Origin: an uncultured Cuneatibacter sp.
GTDB taxonomy: Bacteria; Bacillota; Clostridia; Lachnospirales; Lachnospiraceae
DNA: 64,000 bases
Assembly: GCA_934234215.1 (NCBI GenBank)
Contig: CAKQHB010000013.1
Location: 15,393 to 79,392 of the forward strand
Direction of reading: 5' to 3'
Position numbers and translations under genes: made by a program. The stretch's first letter is position 1; every line of letters begins with the position of its first letter. This document shows positions 32,607 through 41,018 of the stretch, one piece after another. The notes beneath the pieces are model-generated. The model ran no database searches. It was not told the origin of the DNA and saw only the letters and a list, made by a program, of their open reading frames with translations.

Positions 32607-33383
32607 TTACAGCTCCAGTTCCAAAACATCTTTGAAACGTTCGCCACCGTCGATGGTCAGGTCAGCACCGGTCGTATATTTGGATTCATCGCTGGCAAGA
32701 TACAGAACACCGTATGCGATATCATTCGGCTCCCCGATATGTCCAAGGCAGGTCTTATCTTCACAGGATTTCAGAACCTTCGGATAATCGCAGATGATCT
32801 TTGTCATAGGAGTTACGATCGTGCCGGGGATAATGGTATTGACACGGATGTTGTCTTTGCCGAGTTCTACAGAAGCAGCACGGGTCAGAGAGACAACAGC
32901 ACCCTTTGTCAGGCTGTATGCGTTAAATTCTACACCGACAACAGCGGCCAGAGAGGATACATTGACGATAGAGCCGCGCTTTGCCTTTTTCATGACAGGT
33001 GCGACTGCTTTGATTCCGGCAAAAGGTCCCCAGGCATTGATTGACATGATCTTATCAAAATCCTCTTTGCTGGTATTATCATAAATAATACCTTTGGAAC
33101 CAACACCGGCATTGTTGACCAGGATATCAACTGTACCGAAGGTATCGACAGCCTGTTTTATGACAGCATTCCAGTTCTCTTCATCTGCGACATTCAGTCG
33201 TGTGGCAATGGCTGAGCCGGGAAATTCTTCATTGATCTTTGCAACGGTCTTTTCCAGTTCCTCCACAGCCATGTCAGCGGCAATGACTTTGGCACCTTCA
33301 CGGGCAAACAGGTATGCTTCTGCAGCACCCTGTCCCATAGCGGCACCGGTGATAATAGCAACTTTTTGATCCAAGCGTTTCAT
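32607..33383 (-). CDS. Short-chain dehydrogenase/reductase
   Basis: A 258-residue classical SDR that oxidises or reduces a hydroxyl or keto group with NAD(P). The cofactor motif TGAAMGQG (~12-19), NNAG (~91-94), catalytic Ser in NVSSLAAV (~143), and Tyr/Lys in YSLTK (~156-160) are all present. Asp in AADMAVEEL (~36) after the second strand favours NAD(H) over NADP(H). The C-terminus GADLTIDGGERF is typical. It sits between a GPH symporter and an MFS exporter under a divergent LysR gene. Substrates could be a steroid, bile acid, polyol or phenolic aglycone; the sequence alone does not decide. Confidence 0.9.
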   Translation of the reverse strand: MKRLDQKVAIITGAAMGQGAAEAYLFAREGAKVIAADMAVEELEKTVAKINEEFPGSAIATRLNVADEENWNAVIKQAVDTFGTVDILVNNAGVGSKGIIYDNTSKEDFDKIMSINAWGPFAGIKAVAPVMKKAKRGSIVNVSSLAAVVGVEFNAYSLTKGAVVSLTRAASVELGKDNIRVNTIIPGTIVTPMTKIICDYPKVLKSCEDKTCLGHIGEPNDIAYGVLYLASDESKYTTGADLTIDGGERFKDVLELEL

Positions 33384-33410
33384 AGTGATACACTCCTTAA
33401 AAATATTTTT

Positions 33411-34787
33411 TTATTTATCAGGCTGGCTGTCGGAGATGTGAAGCTTTTGAAGAATCTGCTCACAGGTTCGATAGTCCAGCTTATAGGCAAGAAACAGAAA
33501 GCCGATCAGGATTGCACTGACTCCGGATACGACAAACATAATAATATTGATCGCAGACAACGTTGCAGCAGACTGTGTGCCGTTTGGATTGTACTGCAAA
33601 ATACCAAGTACAAAGGCAGTCAGAGATGTACCGATCGCCATACCGATTTTGTTAAAGAAAGAGGTAACAGCGGTAATCAGTCCCTCGGTGCGCACACCAC
33701 TCTTTAACATGCCATATTCTACGGTGTCCGGGATGACAGCATAGGAGATGGCAAAGCCGGATCCATGACAGAGATTGGACAGTGCAACCAGGATCCAAAA
33801 AAGAACAGGGGAAGATACGGGTGTTACGGTCGCATTCAGCAAAGAAAAAATACCGTAGCAAATAAAACTGAGACTGAGTGCGCGTCCTTTTCCTTTTAAA
33901 AGGTCGGATAATTTTGGTGACAGCATAGAGCCGCATGCCATGGAACCCTGCATCACGAGAGTGAAAATAGCGAGCATACCATAATTTCCAACATTATATT
34001 TGAAGTAATAAGCCATAACTGCCATCTTGCCGTAAACGGTCATTCCGACAAGAAAGTGAACGAGAGTTGCAAGGAGCAGGGGCTTGTTCTGAAGAATTGC
34101 AGAAATCTGTTTTCGAACCGGCAGGTGATTCTGTTTTGCTTCCGGCAGGATCCGTTCGGTTGTCGTGCGGTATGTAATCAGATAGCAGGCACAGGCGATA
34201 AGGCCAAGCAGAACTGCAACGGTGAAAAAACCCTGTCCGGGACAAAATGTGTGATCGAGAGCCGGAACAAGATAAGTTCCGATCTGTGCGACCAGCATTG
34301 CACCAAGTGTGGAAAATGTGAGCCGCAATCCTGCCAGAGAGCCTCGCTCATGGGAGTCCAGTGTCATAGTCGCAGAAAGTGCCGTGTAAGGGATATTGAC
34401 TGCTGTATAGGCAAGAACCATCAGGCTGTAGGTCAGATAGGCATAGAGCAATTTCCAATGCTGCCGTAATCCGACCGGGTTATAAAAAACGAGAGCAGTA
34501 CAGATTGCCAGAGGCAGCGCACCATACAAAAGCCACGGACGATATCTGCCACGTTTACTGTTTGTCCGGTCACTCAGGCTGCCAATCAGAGGATCATTGA
34601 TCGCGTCCCAAAAACGGGTGACAAGAAATAAAGTCGCAACTGCAGTTGCAGGCAGTGCCATGACATCTGTGTAATACAGCATCAGAAAACTGGTGACAAA
34701 GCTCCAGCTGAAAGCATTTCCAACATCGCCCATGGCATAGCCGACTTTTTCCCGCATGGACAGCCGTGCTGTTGATTGTGATCTCAT
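33411..34787 (-). CDS. GPH family glycoside/glucuronide:cation symporter
   Basis: A 458-residue transporter of the glycoside-pentoside-hexuronide family with 12 predicted helices. The N-terminal signature is clear: KVGYAMGDVGNAFSW, FLMLYYTDV, then RFWDAINDPLIGSLSDRTNS with the conserved Asp residues for cation coupling. It resembles UidB and related glucuronide or glucoside carriers. It is first in a three-gene operon, opposite LysR, and only 2.5 kb from the beta-glucuronidase, so glucuronide uptake is an attractive guess. Family assignment is firm; the substrate is inferred. Confidence 0.88.
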   Translation of the reverse strand: MRSQSTARLSMREKVGYAMGDVGNAFSWSFVTSFLMLYYTDVMALPATAVATLFLVTRFWDAINDPLIGSLSDRTNSKRGRYRPWLLYGALPLAICTALVFYNPVGLRQHWKLLYAYLTYSLMVLAYTAVNIPYTALSATMTLDSHERGSLAGLRLTFSTLGAMLVAQIGTYLVPALDHTFCPGQGFFTVAVLLGLIACACYLITYRTTTERILPEAKQNHLPVRKQISAILQNKPLLLATLVHFLVGMTVYGKMAVMAYYFKYNVGNYGMLAIFTLVMQGSMACGSMLSPKLSDLLKGKGRALSLSFICYGIFSLLNATVTPVSSPVLFWILVALSNLCHGSGFAISYAVIPDTVEYGMLKSGVRTEGLITAVTSFFNKIGMAIGTSLTAFVLGILQYNPNGTQSAATLSAINIIMFVVSGVSAILIGFLFLAYKLDYRTCEQILQKLHISDSQPDK

Positions 34788-34900
34788 ACCGAGCTCCCCC
34801 TTTCAATATGTTTGATAAACTTATAACAATATGGTAATCCAAAAGTGGAAAAAAGGGAAATACCCGTTTTTAATGCGAATGAAAAAACAATAAAGAATAA

Positions 34901-34921
34901 TTATGATTGCTATTTTCATAA
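34901..34921. promoter_or_regulatory. Candidate LysR operator
   Basis: TTATGA (34901-34906) and TCATAA (34916-34921) form a perfect dyad with a 9-bp centre in the gap between the divergent LysR and GPH genes, the usual location of a LysR activation site. Confidence 0.45.
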
Positions 34922-35002
34922 CAAAATATTGAAGAGAAAAAAGATTTCGGGTATAACTGTAGATAACAGAGAAGGCAGGAAAACATCAGAACGGAGAAAG
35001 CT

Positions 35003-35887
35003 ATGACCTTATTGCAGTTGCAGTATTTTGAGGCAGTATATCAAACGAAAAATATGACACGGGCGGCAGAACAGCTATTTGTATCGCAACCGTCGGTCTC
35101 GAATGCAATCCGGGAACTGGAAAATGAACTGGAAGTTCAGCTGTTTCTGCGGACAAATCCGCTGCAGCCGACGAAAGCCGGAGAACAGCTGGCAGCGATG
35201 ACAGAGCCGTTGCTACATGATTTTGAACATTTGCGATATGAAATGAGAAAGGTTGGAAGCGAACATTCCCCACTTCGTATCGGCATTTCGACAATTGCGA
35301 AACAGCTGCTGCAAAATGAAAACAAAGGAGAACTGGAGGCGTTTACAAAAAAAACCGGATATCTGGGATTTTTCGGAAACGATTATCTGGTTCGCTGCAT
35401 TCAGGAAAATCGGTTAGATCTGGCGGTATTGATCACGGTAGACTTGTCAGAATTGGACGAGTTTCATACGCATGAGATTGCGGCGTTGAACGTGCGGTTA
35501 TACACGAACAGAGATGGTTATGTTGGAAAAATGGAAGCGATTGAGCCACACGAGATCGCGGCAATTCCAATGGCTGTGTTCACGGAATATCCAATGCTTC
35601 ATACAGAATATGATAGCACAGTCTCAAAATCATTGCTTGGATGCAGTTATTCGGAGAATATTAAATTTTTCTCTACCAGCCTGATGGATATTGAGCAGGC
35701 AATTGAAGAAGGCAGTGTTTCCTGTGTCCTGTTGCAGGGACTTCTGCGGGATAATGAACATATTATATCCATTCCGATTGAGACGGATAAAAATGTACAT
35801 GTATCCGTGATCTGGAAAAAGGATCATTACCTGCATCCGGACGAGATTGCATTTATACAACAGCTGGAAAAGATTTTTCATCCATGA
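35003..35887 (+). CDS. LysR family transcriptional regulator
   Basis: A 294-residue LysR-type regulator. The N-terminal winged helix is classical: LLQLQYFEAVYQTKNMTRAAE, QLFVSQPSVSNAIRELENEL, and FLRTNPLQPTKAGEQL (~45-60). The rest is the two-lobe effector-binding domain. It is divergent from the GPH-SDR-MFS operon with a 215-bp AT-rich gap, the standard arrangement for a regulator activating that operon in response to its substrate or product. GGAGA precedes the ATG. A DUF1003 gene follows 42 bp downstream. Confidence 0.93.
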   Translation: MTLLQLQYFEAVYQTKNMTRAAEQLFVSQPSVSNAIRELENELEVQLFLRTNPLQPTKAGEQLAAMTEPLLHDFEHLRYEMRKVGSEHSPLRIGISTIAKQLLQNENKGELEAFTKKTGYLGFFGNDYLVRCIQENRLDLAVLITVDLSELDEFHTHEIAALNVRLYTNRDGYVGKMEAIEPHEIAAIPMAVFTEYPMLHTEYDSTVSKSLLGCSYSENIKFFSTSLMDIEQAIEEGSVSCVLLQGLLRDNEHIISIPIETDKNVHVSVIWKKDHYLHPDEIAFIQQLEKIFHP

Positions 35888-35929
35888 TAGGATGAATACG
35901 GTTTATGAACAGCGAAAGGAGAACACATC

Positions 35930-36457
35930 ATGAAAGAAAACCGAAAATTATTGAAAGAGATCGTAACAGACATTCGCCGGGATATGACAGATGAAGAGGT
36001 TTTAAATCTGCTGGCAGACAGTAAGATTTCCGTGAATCCGCAGAAAGAAAAGGAAAAATACACGGTTGGGCAACGGGCAGCTGATGCAATCGCAAAGTTT
36101 GCGGGCAGCTGGGCATTTATCTTCTCTTTTACAGGCGTTCTGATCCTGTGGATGGTAGTGAATACAATTCTGGCAACGAAAGCATTTGACCCGTATCCCT
36201 TTATCTTACTGAATCTGGTATTGTCCTGCGTGGCTGCAATCCAGGCTCCGCTGATCATGATGAGTCAGAACCGTCAGGAAGAAAAAGACCGCAGACGTGC
36301 GGAAAACGACTACAAAGTAAACCTGAAGACAGAGATTATGATCGAAGACCTGTATGATAAAATGAATATCATTCTGGCGAAGCAGAATGCGCTGGAGAAG
36401 CATCTGCGAATGCAGGGCACTGAAAAGAAAAATCTGGAATCAAAAGAAAAGGAATGA
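35930..36457 (+). CDS. DUF1003 family membrane protein
   Basis: A 175-residue protein with two central membrane helices (~62-82 and ~92-112) and a C-terminal charged coiled coil. The sequence GQRAADAIAKFAGSWAFI followed by the first helix, and FDPYPFILLNLVLSCVAA leading into IQAPLIMMSQNRQ, is the DUF1003 signature. The function of the family is not established. It lies between LysR and the hybrid cluster protein gene with short gaps and may be transcribed with either. GAAAGGAGA precedes the ATG. Confidence 0.88.
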   Translation: MKENRKLLKEIVTDIRRDMTDEEVLNLLADSKISVNPQKEKEKYTVGQRAADAIAKFAGSWAFIFSFTGVLILWMVVNTILATKAFDPYPFILLNLVLSCVAAIQAPLIMMSQNRQEEKDRRRAENDYKVNLKTEIMIEDLYDKMNIILAKQNALEKHLRMQGTEKKNLESKEKE

Positions 36458-36535
36458 TTTCGGATAAACGCATATTTTCCATTGTTCTGGCAGATACTAC
36501 CTCTCAGAAAAATGATGGAGAAGGTGGTACATCTT

Positions 36536-38206
36536 ATGAACAATATGGACTTGGACTATGAAATGTTCTGTTACCAATGCGAACAGACCGCGAACGGCAA
36601 AGGCTGCACGAAGCTCGGAGTGTGCGGCAAGACACCGGAGGTTGCAAACCTGCAGGATCTTTTGCTGTTTCAGCTAAAGGGAATCAGCTATTATGGCAGA
36701 CGTTTGCAGGAGGCAGGGCAGACTGTGGAAAAGCGCGTAATTGCATTTCTGGAAAATGTGCTGTTTACGACGTTGACGAATGTGAATTTTGATGCGGAAG
36801 TGCATGTGGAATTGTTGCGGGAATCTCAGAAAATCAAAGAGGAGTTGCGGAATGCAGCAGGGAATCCGGAACAGGCACCGATTTATGCATCGTATCAACT
36901 GCCGGAGACGAAAACAGAAATGCTGAAGGATGCACCGCTGGCAGGTATTATGTATGACAAGGCGTTAGACCCGGACATCCGATCGCTCCGTCAGACGATT
37001 TTGTATGGTCTGAAAGGCATCAGCGCCTACGGGCATCAGGCACGGGAGTTGGGTTATTCCAGTGAGCAGGTAGATGCATTTTATGTGGAAGCGCTGGATG
37101 CAATCATTGATGATGCATTGACCGTGGAAGAATTGATTCGAATGACGATGCGCACCGGCGAGATGGCATTGGAGATTATGAAAAAGCTGGACGAGGCAAA
37201 TACAGAAACGTATGGAAATCCATCACCTCATGCAGTGCCGGTTCACATGAAAAAAGGTCCATTCATCATTGTGTCTGGTCATGATTTGAAAGATCTGGAA
37301 ATGCTGTTGGAGCAGACGCAGGGAACAGGCATTAACATTTACACCCATGGGGAGATGCTTCCGAGCCACGGCTACGATGGCCTGAAAAAATATCCGCACT
37401 TAGTTGGCAATTTCGGTGGCGCATGGCAGGATCAGCAGAAGCAATTTGATGATCTGCCGGGGTGCATTTTGATGACGACAAACTGTCTTATGCGTCCACG
37501 GGAGAGCTACAAAGATCGAATCTACAGCACAAATGTAGTAGGCTGGGACGGTGTGAAGCATATCGGCAAAAATTCAAACGGTGAGAAGGATTTCAGTGAG
37601 ATCATCAAGCAGGCGTTGGAGCTGGGCGGTTATCCGGAAAACCAGGAGCCGCAGGACATTCTCGTAGGGTTTGGACATCATGCCACGTTGGAGCATGCGG
37701 AGCAGATCGTAAATGCGGTCAAATCCGGTCAGATTCGACATTTCTTCCTGATCGGCGGATGCGATGGCGCACGACCGGGGCGCAACTATTTCACGGAGTT
37801 CGCCCAGATGGTGCCGCAGGATTGCGTGATTTTAACCCTTGCCTGTGGAAAATATCGCTTTAATAAACTGCCATTTGGGGAAGTCGCAGGACTTCCTAGA
37901 TTGTTGGATGTCGGACAATGCAATGATGCGTATTCCGCAGTGAAGATCGCGGTGACATTGGCAGATGCATTTGGGACGGATGTGAATGGATTACCACTGT
38001 CACTCATCCTCTCGTGGTATGAGCAAAAAGCGGTGGCGGTGTTGCTGGCACTGTTGAGTCTCGGTATCAAGAACATCTATCTGGGACCAACATTGCCCGC
38101 TTTCCTGAGTCCCAATGTGTTGCAGTATCTGGTAGATACCTTTGGATTGCGGCAGACCAGCAATGCGGAAGATGATCTCAGAACATGTCTAAAACAAAAC
38201 GTATAA
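36536..38206 (+). CDS. hcp: Hydroxylamine reductase (hybrid cluster protein)
   Basis: A 556-residue hybrid cluster protein. The N-terminal Fe-S cluster is held by Cys12, 15, 24 and 30 (C-x2-C-x8-C-x5-C). Likely ligands of the hybrid Fe-S-O cluster are visible: His in SGHDLKD, Glu in HGEMLP, Cys in TTNCLMRP, Cys in IGGCDGAR, Cys in LACGKYRFN, Cys in GQCNDAYS, and Glu/Lys in SWYEQK, so the enzyme should be active. Family members reduce hydroxylamine to ammonia and nitric oxide to nitrous oxide; in anaerobes the physiological role is probably nitrosative stress defence. ATG 36536 follows AAGGTGG at 8 nt; a start at 36482 has no site. No hcr reductase gene is adjacent. Confidence 0.95.
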   Translation: MNNMDLDYEMFCYQCEQTANGKGCTKLGVCGKTPEVANLQDLLLFQLKGISYYGRRLQEAGQTVEKRVIAFLENVLFTTLTNVNFDAEVHVELLRESQKIKEELRNAAGNPEQAPIYASYQLPETKTEMLKDAPLAGIMYDKALDPDIRSLRQTILYGLKGISAYGHQARELGYSSEQVDAFYVEALDAIIDDALTVEELIRMTMRTGEMALEIMKKLDEANTETYGNPSPHAVPVHMKKGPFIIVSGHDLKDLEMLLEQTQGTGINIYTHGEMLPSHGYDGLKKYPHLVGNFGGAWQDQQKQFDDLPGCILMTTNCLMRPRESYKDRIYSTNVVGWDGVKHIGKNSNGEKDFSEIIKQALELGGYPENQEPQDILVGFGHHATLEHAEQIVNAVKSGQIRHFFLIGGCDGARPGRNYFTEFAQMVPQDCVILTLACGKYRFNKLPFGEVAGLPRLLDVGQCNDAYSAVKIAVTLADAFGTDVNGLPLSLILSWYEQKAVAVLLALLSLGIKNIYLGPTLPAFLSPNVLQYLVDTFGLRQTSNAEDDLRTCLKQNV

Positions 38207-38227
38207 AAGAAAAAAGTAGTAGGGATG

Positions 38228-38260
38228 CAGAGCTGGCAGAAGAATTTGCCGGCTCTGTTT
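38228..38260 (+). terminator. Terminator after hcp
   Basis: CAGAGCTGGCA (38228-38238) pairs with TGCCGGCTCTG (38247-38257) with one wobble, followed by a short TTT. Confidence 0.65.
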
Positions 38261-38385
38261 GCGTATAAAGAGAATGGTTTTATTAGGTGGTAGAAGGTAG
38301 AGAAGTATGTTACAATAGTTGCTAATAAATTGGAGTAACAAAGATTACTCAAGAAAAATAAATACATAGGAGTAAACGTTTTAAC

Positions 38386-39339
38386 ATGTCTACAAACAAC
38401 AAAACACAATTTCTACAGAAAACCTGGGTCGTTTGTGCCCTCGCCCTCGTCTGCACGTTCCTGTGGGGCAGTGCCTCCCCCAGCATCAAGCTGGGCTATG
38501 CGTGGTTCCAGATTCCCGCGAGCGAAACATGGAGTCAGGTTGTATTTGCCGGAACGAGATTCGTGCTGGCGGGTATTTTGACGATTCTGATCGGCAGTTT
38601 GTTGAACCGCAAGATGCTGGTTCCGACAAAGAGCGCATTACCCAGTATCGGAAAGCTGGCGATTTTTCAGACAATCCTGCAGTACATTTTTTTCTACATT
38701 GGTCTGGCGCATAACAGCGGTGTCAAAGCATCCATCATCAACGGTTCCAATACGTTTTTTGTAATTTTGGTTTCCTGTCTGATCTTCCGTCAGGAAAAGC
38801 TGAATCTGAAAAAGGTAATTGGTTGCATCATTGGTTTTGCCGGTGTTATCGTTGTCAGCATGAACGGTCAGAAAATCAACATGGATCTGAGCCTGATGGG
38901 AGATGGCAGCCTGTTTCTGAGTGCGCTGTCCTATGCATTTTCTTCCAGTTTGATGAAAAAGTATTCCAAGGACGAGAATCCGGTGATGCTCAGCGGCTAT
39001 CAGTTCATGCTGGGCGGCGTTGTCATGATCCTGTTGGGATTGGCACTTGGTGGCAGAATCACGCACGTTTCCGTCAACGCAGTGCTGATGATGTTCTATC
39101 TGGCTTGCATTTCCGCGGTGGCATACTCTATTTGGGGAATTCTGTTGAAGTACAATCCGGTGTCTAAAGTTGCAATCTTTGGATTCACAAATCCGGTATT
39201 TGGTGTGTTGTTGTCCGCATGGTGGCTCGGTGAGAGCAGTCAGGAGCTGGGATGGAACGCCGTGATTGCGCTGGTACTGGTGTGCATTGGTATTTGTATT
39301 GTAAACAGCAAAGAGCGTGCAAACACAAAGAAAGCATAA
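38386..39339 (+). CDS. EamA/DMT family transporter
   Basis: A 317-residue drug/metabolite transporter with ten membrane helices in two EamA repeats (~15-150 and ~165-305). Each repeat shows the family's pattern: FLWGSASPSIKLGYAW near the start, KASIINGSNTFFVILVSCLI in the first repeat, and AVAYSIWGILLKYNPVSKVA with NPVFGVLLSAWWLGE in the second. Members export amino acids, nucleosides or drugs, and the substrate cannot be inferred here. It stands alone between two terminators. ATAGGAG is about 15 nt before the ATG, a slightly long spacing. Confidence 0.88.
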   Translation: MSTNNKTQFLQKTWVVCALALVCTFLWGSASPSIKLGYAWFQIPASETWSQVVFAGTRFVLAGILTILIGSLLNRKMLVPTKSALPSIGKLAIFQTILQYIFFYIGLAHNSGVKASIINGSNTFFVILVSCLIFRQEKLNLKKVIGCIIGFAGVIVVSMNGQKINMDLSLMGDGSLFLSALSYAFSSSLMKKYSKDENPVMLSGYQFMLGGVVMILLGLALGGRITHVSVNAVLMMFYLACISAVAYSIWGILLKYNPVSKVAIFGFTNPVFGVLLSAWWLGESSQELGWNAVIALVLVCIGICIVNSKERANTKKA

Positions 39340-39355
39340 GTTCGATATAAGAAAA

Positions 39356-39390
39356 GGGTCTCTGAAAAAACGGAACCAGAGGCTCTTTTT
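39356..39390 (+). terminator. Terminator after the EamA gene
   Basis: GGGTCTCTG pairs with CAGAGGCTC (two wobbles), followed by TTTTT. Confidence 0.75.
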
Positions 39391-39405
39391 GTTTGTAAAA
39401 TTAGA

Positions 39406-39489
39406 AACTCATCAAAATGACGAATAAAAAAGAAAAAAACTCATCAAGATGATTATTTTTCTTGAAACAGTTCAAAATAGTGTTATAAT
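39406..39489 (+). promoter_or_regulatory. Promoter and repeated operators of the HTH/HipA-like pair
   Basis: TTGAAA (39462-39467), 16 bp and TATAAT (39484-39489) form the promoter. Upstream, AACTCATCAAAATGA (39406-39420) and AACTCATCAAGATGA (39438-39452) are direct repeats 32 bp apart; the second contains the perfect dyad TCATC-AA-GATGA. TTGAA-ACAG-TTCAA (39462-39475) overlaps the -35. This fits autorepression by the HTH protein. Confidence 0.6.
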
Positions 39490-39521
39490 CAAGTTATGAC
39501 ACAAGTATGGAGAATTGCGGC

Positions 39522-40070
39522 ATGGAAGAGAAGCGATTTGCGTTAAAAGAGACGGTATCAGCAGAAGAAGTGAAGGCATTGCGTAAGAAACTGGGGCTAA
39601 CTCAGCGAGATTTTGCCAAACTTCTCGGTTGCTCCAAACCGACGGTGGAGCGTTTGGAGCGGGACAACACGATGACAAAAGGTCCGATGGTGCTTTTAAT
39701 GAAATTATTGGATCGGGATGTGGAATATATACAGACGCTTGTGATTCCACCGAAGGAATTTCCTGTCCGTATGTGGTATATGTATAAAGATACGCCGTGC
39801 ACATTGATTGATGTAGATGAAATGAAAAAGATTGTTCGTATTCGAAATTATGTGGACAATGTTCAGTTCACAGCGTTTGGAGTAAAAGAACACCCAACGA
39901 TTGAAGATTATAACGAATTTTTGGAATCCAGATGTTTTCCCCGCACACGGGATAAGATGAAGCTGGTGTTGCGGAATCTGGGGATTCCTTTTTATGATCC
40001 GTATATGATTATTCAAAAGACAGAGGGAAGAATGGCAGAGGATGATTTCTGGATTAAGATTGAGCGGTAG
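39522..40070 (+). CDS. XRE-type HTH protein, putative antitoxin of the HipA-like kinase
   Basis: A 182-residue protein. The N-terminal domain (~10-65) is an MqsA/XRE-type helix-turn-helix: VKALRKKLGLTQRDFAKLLG followed by CSKPTVERLERDN. The C-terminal ~110 residues form a separate domain with conserved-looking stretches (WYMYKDTPCTLIDVDE, FPRTRDKMKLVLRNLGI, KTEGRMAEDDFWIKI). This region resembles proteins that accompany HipA-like kinases in clostridia. ATG 39522 is chosen because GGAG lies at 39509-39512; ATG 39507 has no site. The gene is 11 bp from the kinase gene. It probably represses the pair through the repeats upstream and may bind or neutralise the kinase, but the second role is inferred. 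Confidence 0.75.
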   Translation: MEEKRFALKETVSAEEVKALRKKLGLTQRDFAKLLGCSKPTVERLERDNTMTKGPMVLLMKLLDRDVEYIQTLVIPPKEFPVRMWYMYKDTPCTLIDVDEMKKIVRIRNYVDNVQFTAFGVKEHPTIEDYNEFLESRCFPRTRDKMKLVLRNLGIPFYDPYMIIQKTEGRMAEDDFWIKIER

Positions 40071-40081
40071 GAGGAAGCACG

Positions 40082-40906
40082 ATGGTTGAGCTGTTTGAAC
40101 AAAATGAACGAATGCAGGATCGCCAATCCTCAAAAGGAAATCAGTTAAAATGGGAAAGCGAAGGAATCTGGTATAAAGCAGATTACACCGGATACGAAGG
40201 TCTGGCGGAGTATATAATCTCTCATTTGCTGATAAAATCGACACTAAAGCCGGAAGAGTTTGTTCGATATGATTTGGAGCAAATCAAGTATAAGCGTCAG
40301 GTCTATCAGGGAGTGAAAAGCGCCACATTTTTGTCAGAAGACTGGCAAATCATAACACTGGAGCGCTTGTTTCAAAAAACATATGGGGACAGTTTAAATC
40401 GGATGCTTTGGCAGATGGAAGATACAGAACAGAGATTATGTTTTTTGGAGGAACAGGTGGAGCGCATTACTGGTCTGAAAGGCTTTGGCATTTATTTGAA
40501 TAAATTACTCACCATTGATGCATTTTTTTTAAACGAAGACCGCCATACACATAATATTGCAGTCCTGATGAATGGAGAGGGAAAATTCAAATACTGTCCG
40601 ATCTTTGACAATGGTGGTGGATTGTTGTCTGACACAACGCTGGATTATCCATTGGGTGAGAATGTGTTTGAACTTATAGAGGAAGTTCGGGCAAAGACGG
40701 TAAGCACCGATTTTGATGAACAGTTAGATGCATCGGAACATTTGTATGGCTGCAATTTAAAGTTTTTCTTCACAAAAAAAGATGCAGATCAACTGTTGGA
40801 GCAGGCAAGTGGATATTCCATGGAAATTCGGGAGCGCGTGCAGACGATTTTGCATCGGCAGATTGACAAATATGCATATCTATTTGAAAGAAGAGGAAAG
40901 GTTTAA
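40082..40906 (+). CDS. HipA-like Ser/Thr kinase, putative toxin
   Basis: A 274-residue kinase-like protein, much shorter than HipA (~440 residues) and without the HipA N-terminal domain. The catalytic centre is recognisable: LNEDRHTHNIAVL (~152-164) matches the N-x-D-R-H-x-x-N motif, and YCPIFDNGGGLLSD (~173-186) matches the metal-binding F-D-N-G motif. The N-terminal lobe has likely ATP-contacting KYKRQVYQGVKSATF. Short HipA-like kinases of this form include HipT and CtkA. With the upstream HTH gene it forms a plausible toxin-antitoxin or signalling pair. The target is unknown; HipA itself phosphorylates glutamyl-tRNA synthetase and HipT tryptophanyl-tRNA synthetase. Confidence 0.75.
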   Translation: MVELFEQNERMQDRQSSKGNQLKWESEGIWYKADYTGYEGLAEYIISHLLIKSTLKPEEFVRYDLEQIKYKRQVYQGVKSATFLSEDWQIITLERLFQKTYGDSLNRMLWQMEDTEQRLCFLEEQVERITGLKGFGIYLNKLLTIDAFFLNEDRHTHNIAVLMNGEGKFKYCPIFDNGGGLLSDTTLDYPLGENVFELIEEVRAKTVSTDFDEQLDASEHLYGCNLKFFFTKKDADQLLEQASGYSMEIRERVQTILHRQIDKYAYLFERRGKV

Positions 40907-40917
40907 TTCCAAATCTG

Positions 40918-40983
40918 CATTTCGCACCGTAAAAACGACATTTCGCGCCAAAATAAAATTTAACTTCTTTTTTCTGCTATACT
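40918..40983 (+). promoter_or_regulatory. Direct repeats 21 bp apart upstream of an extended -10
   Basis: CATTTCGCACC (40918-40928) and CATTTCGCGCC (40939-40949) are 21 bp apart, two helical turns, as in LytTR-type binding sites. TGC-TATACT (40975-40983) is an extended -10 with no good -35, so activation is likely. The promoter drives the zinc-ribbon/SHOCT gene. Confidence 0.55.
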
Positions 40984-41018
40984 GCAGACAGTGAAAGCAC
41001 TACAGGAAGGAGAAGACA

